64,000 bases of DNA, taken from assembly GCA_030248215.1 (NCBI GenBank), contig JASANG010003767.1, forward strand, positions 186,001 through 250,000, given 5' to 3'. How positions within the stretch are numbered: the first letter of the stretch is position 1; each line of letters opens with the position of its first letter. The stretch comes from Enoplolaimus lenunculus (lineage: Eukaryota; Nematoda; Enoplea; Enoplida; Thoracostomopsidae). Under the pieces are notes generated by a model. The model had not been told where the DNA came from. It did not search any database and saw only the letters and a list, made by a program, of their open reading frames with translations. The position numbers were made by a program, and so were the translations under genes. Positions 63,002 to 64,000 of this stretch are shown piece by piece.

Positions 63002-64000
63002 TTGGGCGGCCGTGTTTATATTGTTGACCATGTATTTAAATGTGTATAGCATTTATCACCAGTTACAAAGCGATAATAATTCCAAACGAAGTAAATAACT
63101 ATTTTTGTAATAGAGTTGAAATTTCACATTTAAATATATCCATATTTAAATTAGATTGTACAAAAACTGACATTCAGCTGGTTCGACCTGTTATTGGTTG
63201 TTATGGCTAAGTCTTGCCAGCTATATACAGTTGAATATACTTGAGTTGAAGTTGGAATGTGCGTCCGATTTAATTATCCGTTGAAAACAGACGATAAAGT
63301 TGTTTAAAATCTTGAATTTATGAATAATTGTTTGATTTGGAAGAATAAAAGTTTACAAAAATTCCAACGTAATAAAAAACTGAGTATATTTTAATTCAAC
63401 CTATTTTGGTTTGCGCAGCGAAAGTGTCTTTCACCACGCAAAAATGTTTAGCGGTTCGTTGTATTTTAGTCCCTTTTGTTCGAAAGTTTGGCCAATGTAT
63501 GCAACAAGGCAGTAAACAATACTCTACCTAAGCATTTTCCTAAGCCTAAACCTACGCGTAAACCTGAGCGTAACAATATGTTTTTACCGAAGCCTACGCT
63601 CAAGCAACCCTAGTTAAAAAACACTATACCTAAAGCTTAAACTTACTCTATTACAGTTCCGCAGAATAACGTTGTACCTCTAATTTTTACATAGGGCGCA
63701 AATTTAATATGACGTTGTTGTAAGAATATTCGTACCAAATCCAAATCGAATCAGTAATGAATACTTACAGGAGCGTATATGCCAACATAAGCTTGGCCAG
63801 AAAAATGGGACAACCTACTTTTTCCTTAGCCATCCCCTCAAGCCTCTCTACCGCAGCTTAATATTGGTATGAACGTAATTGGCTTACGATTTATCTTCTA
63901 CCAATGGGTAAAAGTATTTTGAAACGGCGTGGCGAACGCGCGGGCGGCGTTGCACGACAAGTACAGCACCAACTCAGCTTTGCAAAACGCAACAAATTTA
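63002..64000. other. 3' flank of paralog 2
   Basis: AT-rich sequence with AATAAA at 63344-63349, a possible poly(A) signal for paralog 2, then an inverted CTTAGG-core MITE and a GC-rich family E-like fragment near 63925-63970. No gene seen. Confidence 0.5.
63491..63698 (-). mobile_element. CTTAGG-core MITE, inverse orientation
   Basis: GGCCAATGTATGCAACAAGG at the left. A CCTAAG-type core and CTCTATTACAGTTCCGCAG lead to the right end. Confidence 0.65.

Noticed and set aside
9410-63698. Assigning the organism to nematodes from TTAGGC
   Set aside because: The repeat sits in mobile elements, and I do not recall a clear nematode RASGEF1 ortholog. The phylum is left open.

Overview
The window is AT-rich animal DNA. 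It has short protein-coding exons (41-870 nt) with GT-AG introns and T-rich acceptors ending TTTCAG or TTTTAG, separated by long introns and intergenic DNA. That DNA is packed with short inverted-repeat transposons (MITEs), tRNA-derived SINEs and minisatellites. There are no operons, no rRNA, no CRISPR array and no intact transposase or polymerase gene. It looks like an invertebrate metazoan. I cannot name the phylum: many repeats contain runs of TTAGGC, the nematode-type telomere unit, but these sit inside transposons and so are weak evidence.

Main gene (+ strand, 22449-48859, possibly from 13397): a RASGEF1-family Ras guanine-nucleotide exchange factor in at least 17 coding exons. The exons join in frame into an 875-residue protein. 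It has a long low-complexity N-terminus with a poly-asparagine tract, then a RasGEF_N domain (about residues 443-608), then a catalytic RasGEF domain (about 609-875) that follows the vertebrate RASGEF1 sequence almost without gaps. Four more exon-like segments upstream (13397-17962) encode a charged helical stretch. The last of them splices in frame to a strong acceptor inside the first coding exon, so an alternative longer N-terminus is likely.

Right side (56220-63001, + strand): two tandem paralogous genes for small (126-128 residue) secreted lysine-rich proteins that I do not recognise. Both have a signal peptide, an acidic/Ser/Thr linker, two conserved cysteines, a conserved phase-0 intron directly after an I-Y-C-L-I-x-F-G motif, and a C-terminal Lys-rich amphipathic helix. 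Both start codons lie 22-29 nt after a splice acceptor. This pair is the best candidate here for an undescribed system.

Left side (1-13396): mostly repeats, plus one speculative 56-residue secreted-peptide ORF at 2187-2357.

Repeats: the dominant group is a set of related ~155-215 bp MITEs whose core is CTTAGG-rich. Many copies are bounded by exact or near-exact 8-bp target duplications. Other families show TA, TTAA or TAA flanks, which point to several independent DNA-transposon lineages. They fill the introns of the RasGEF gene and the spaces between genes.
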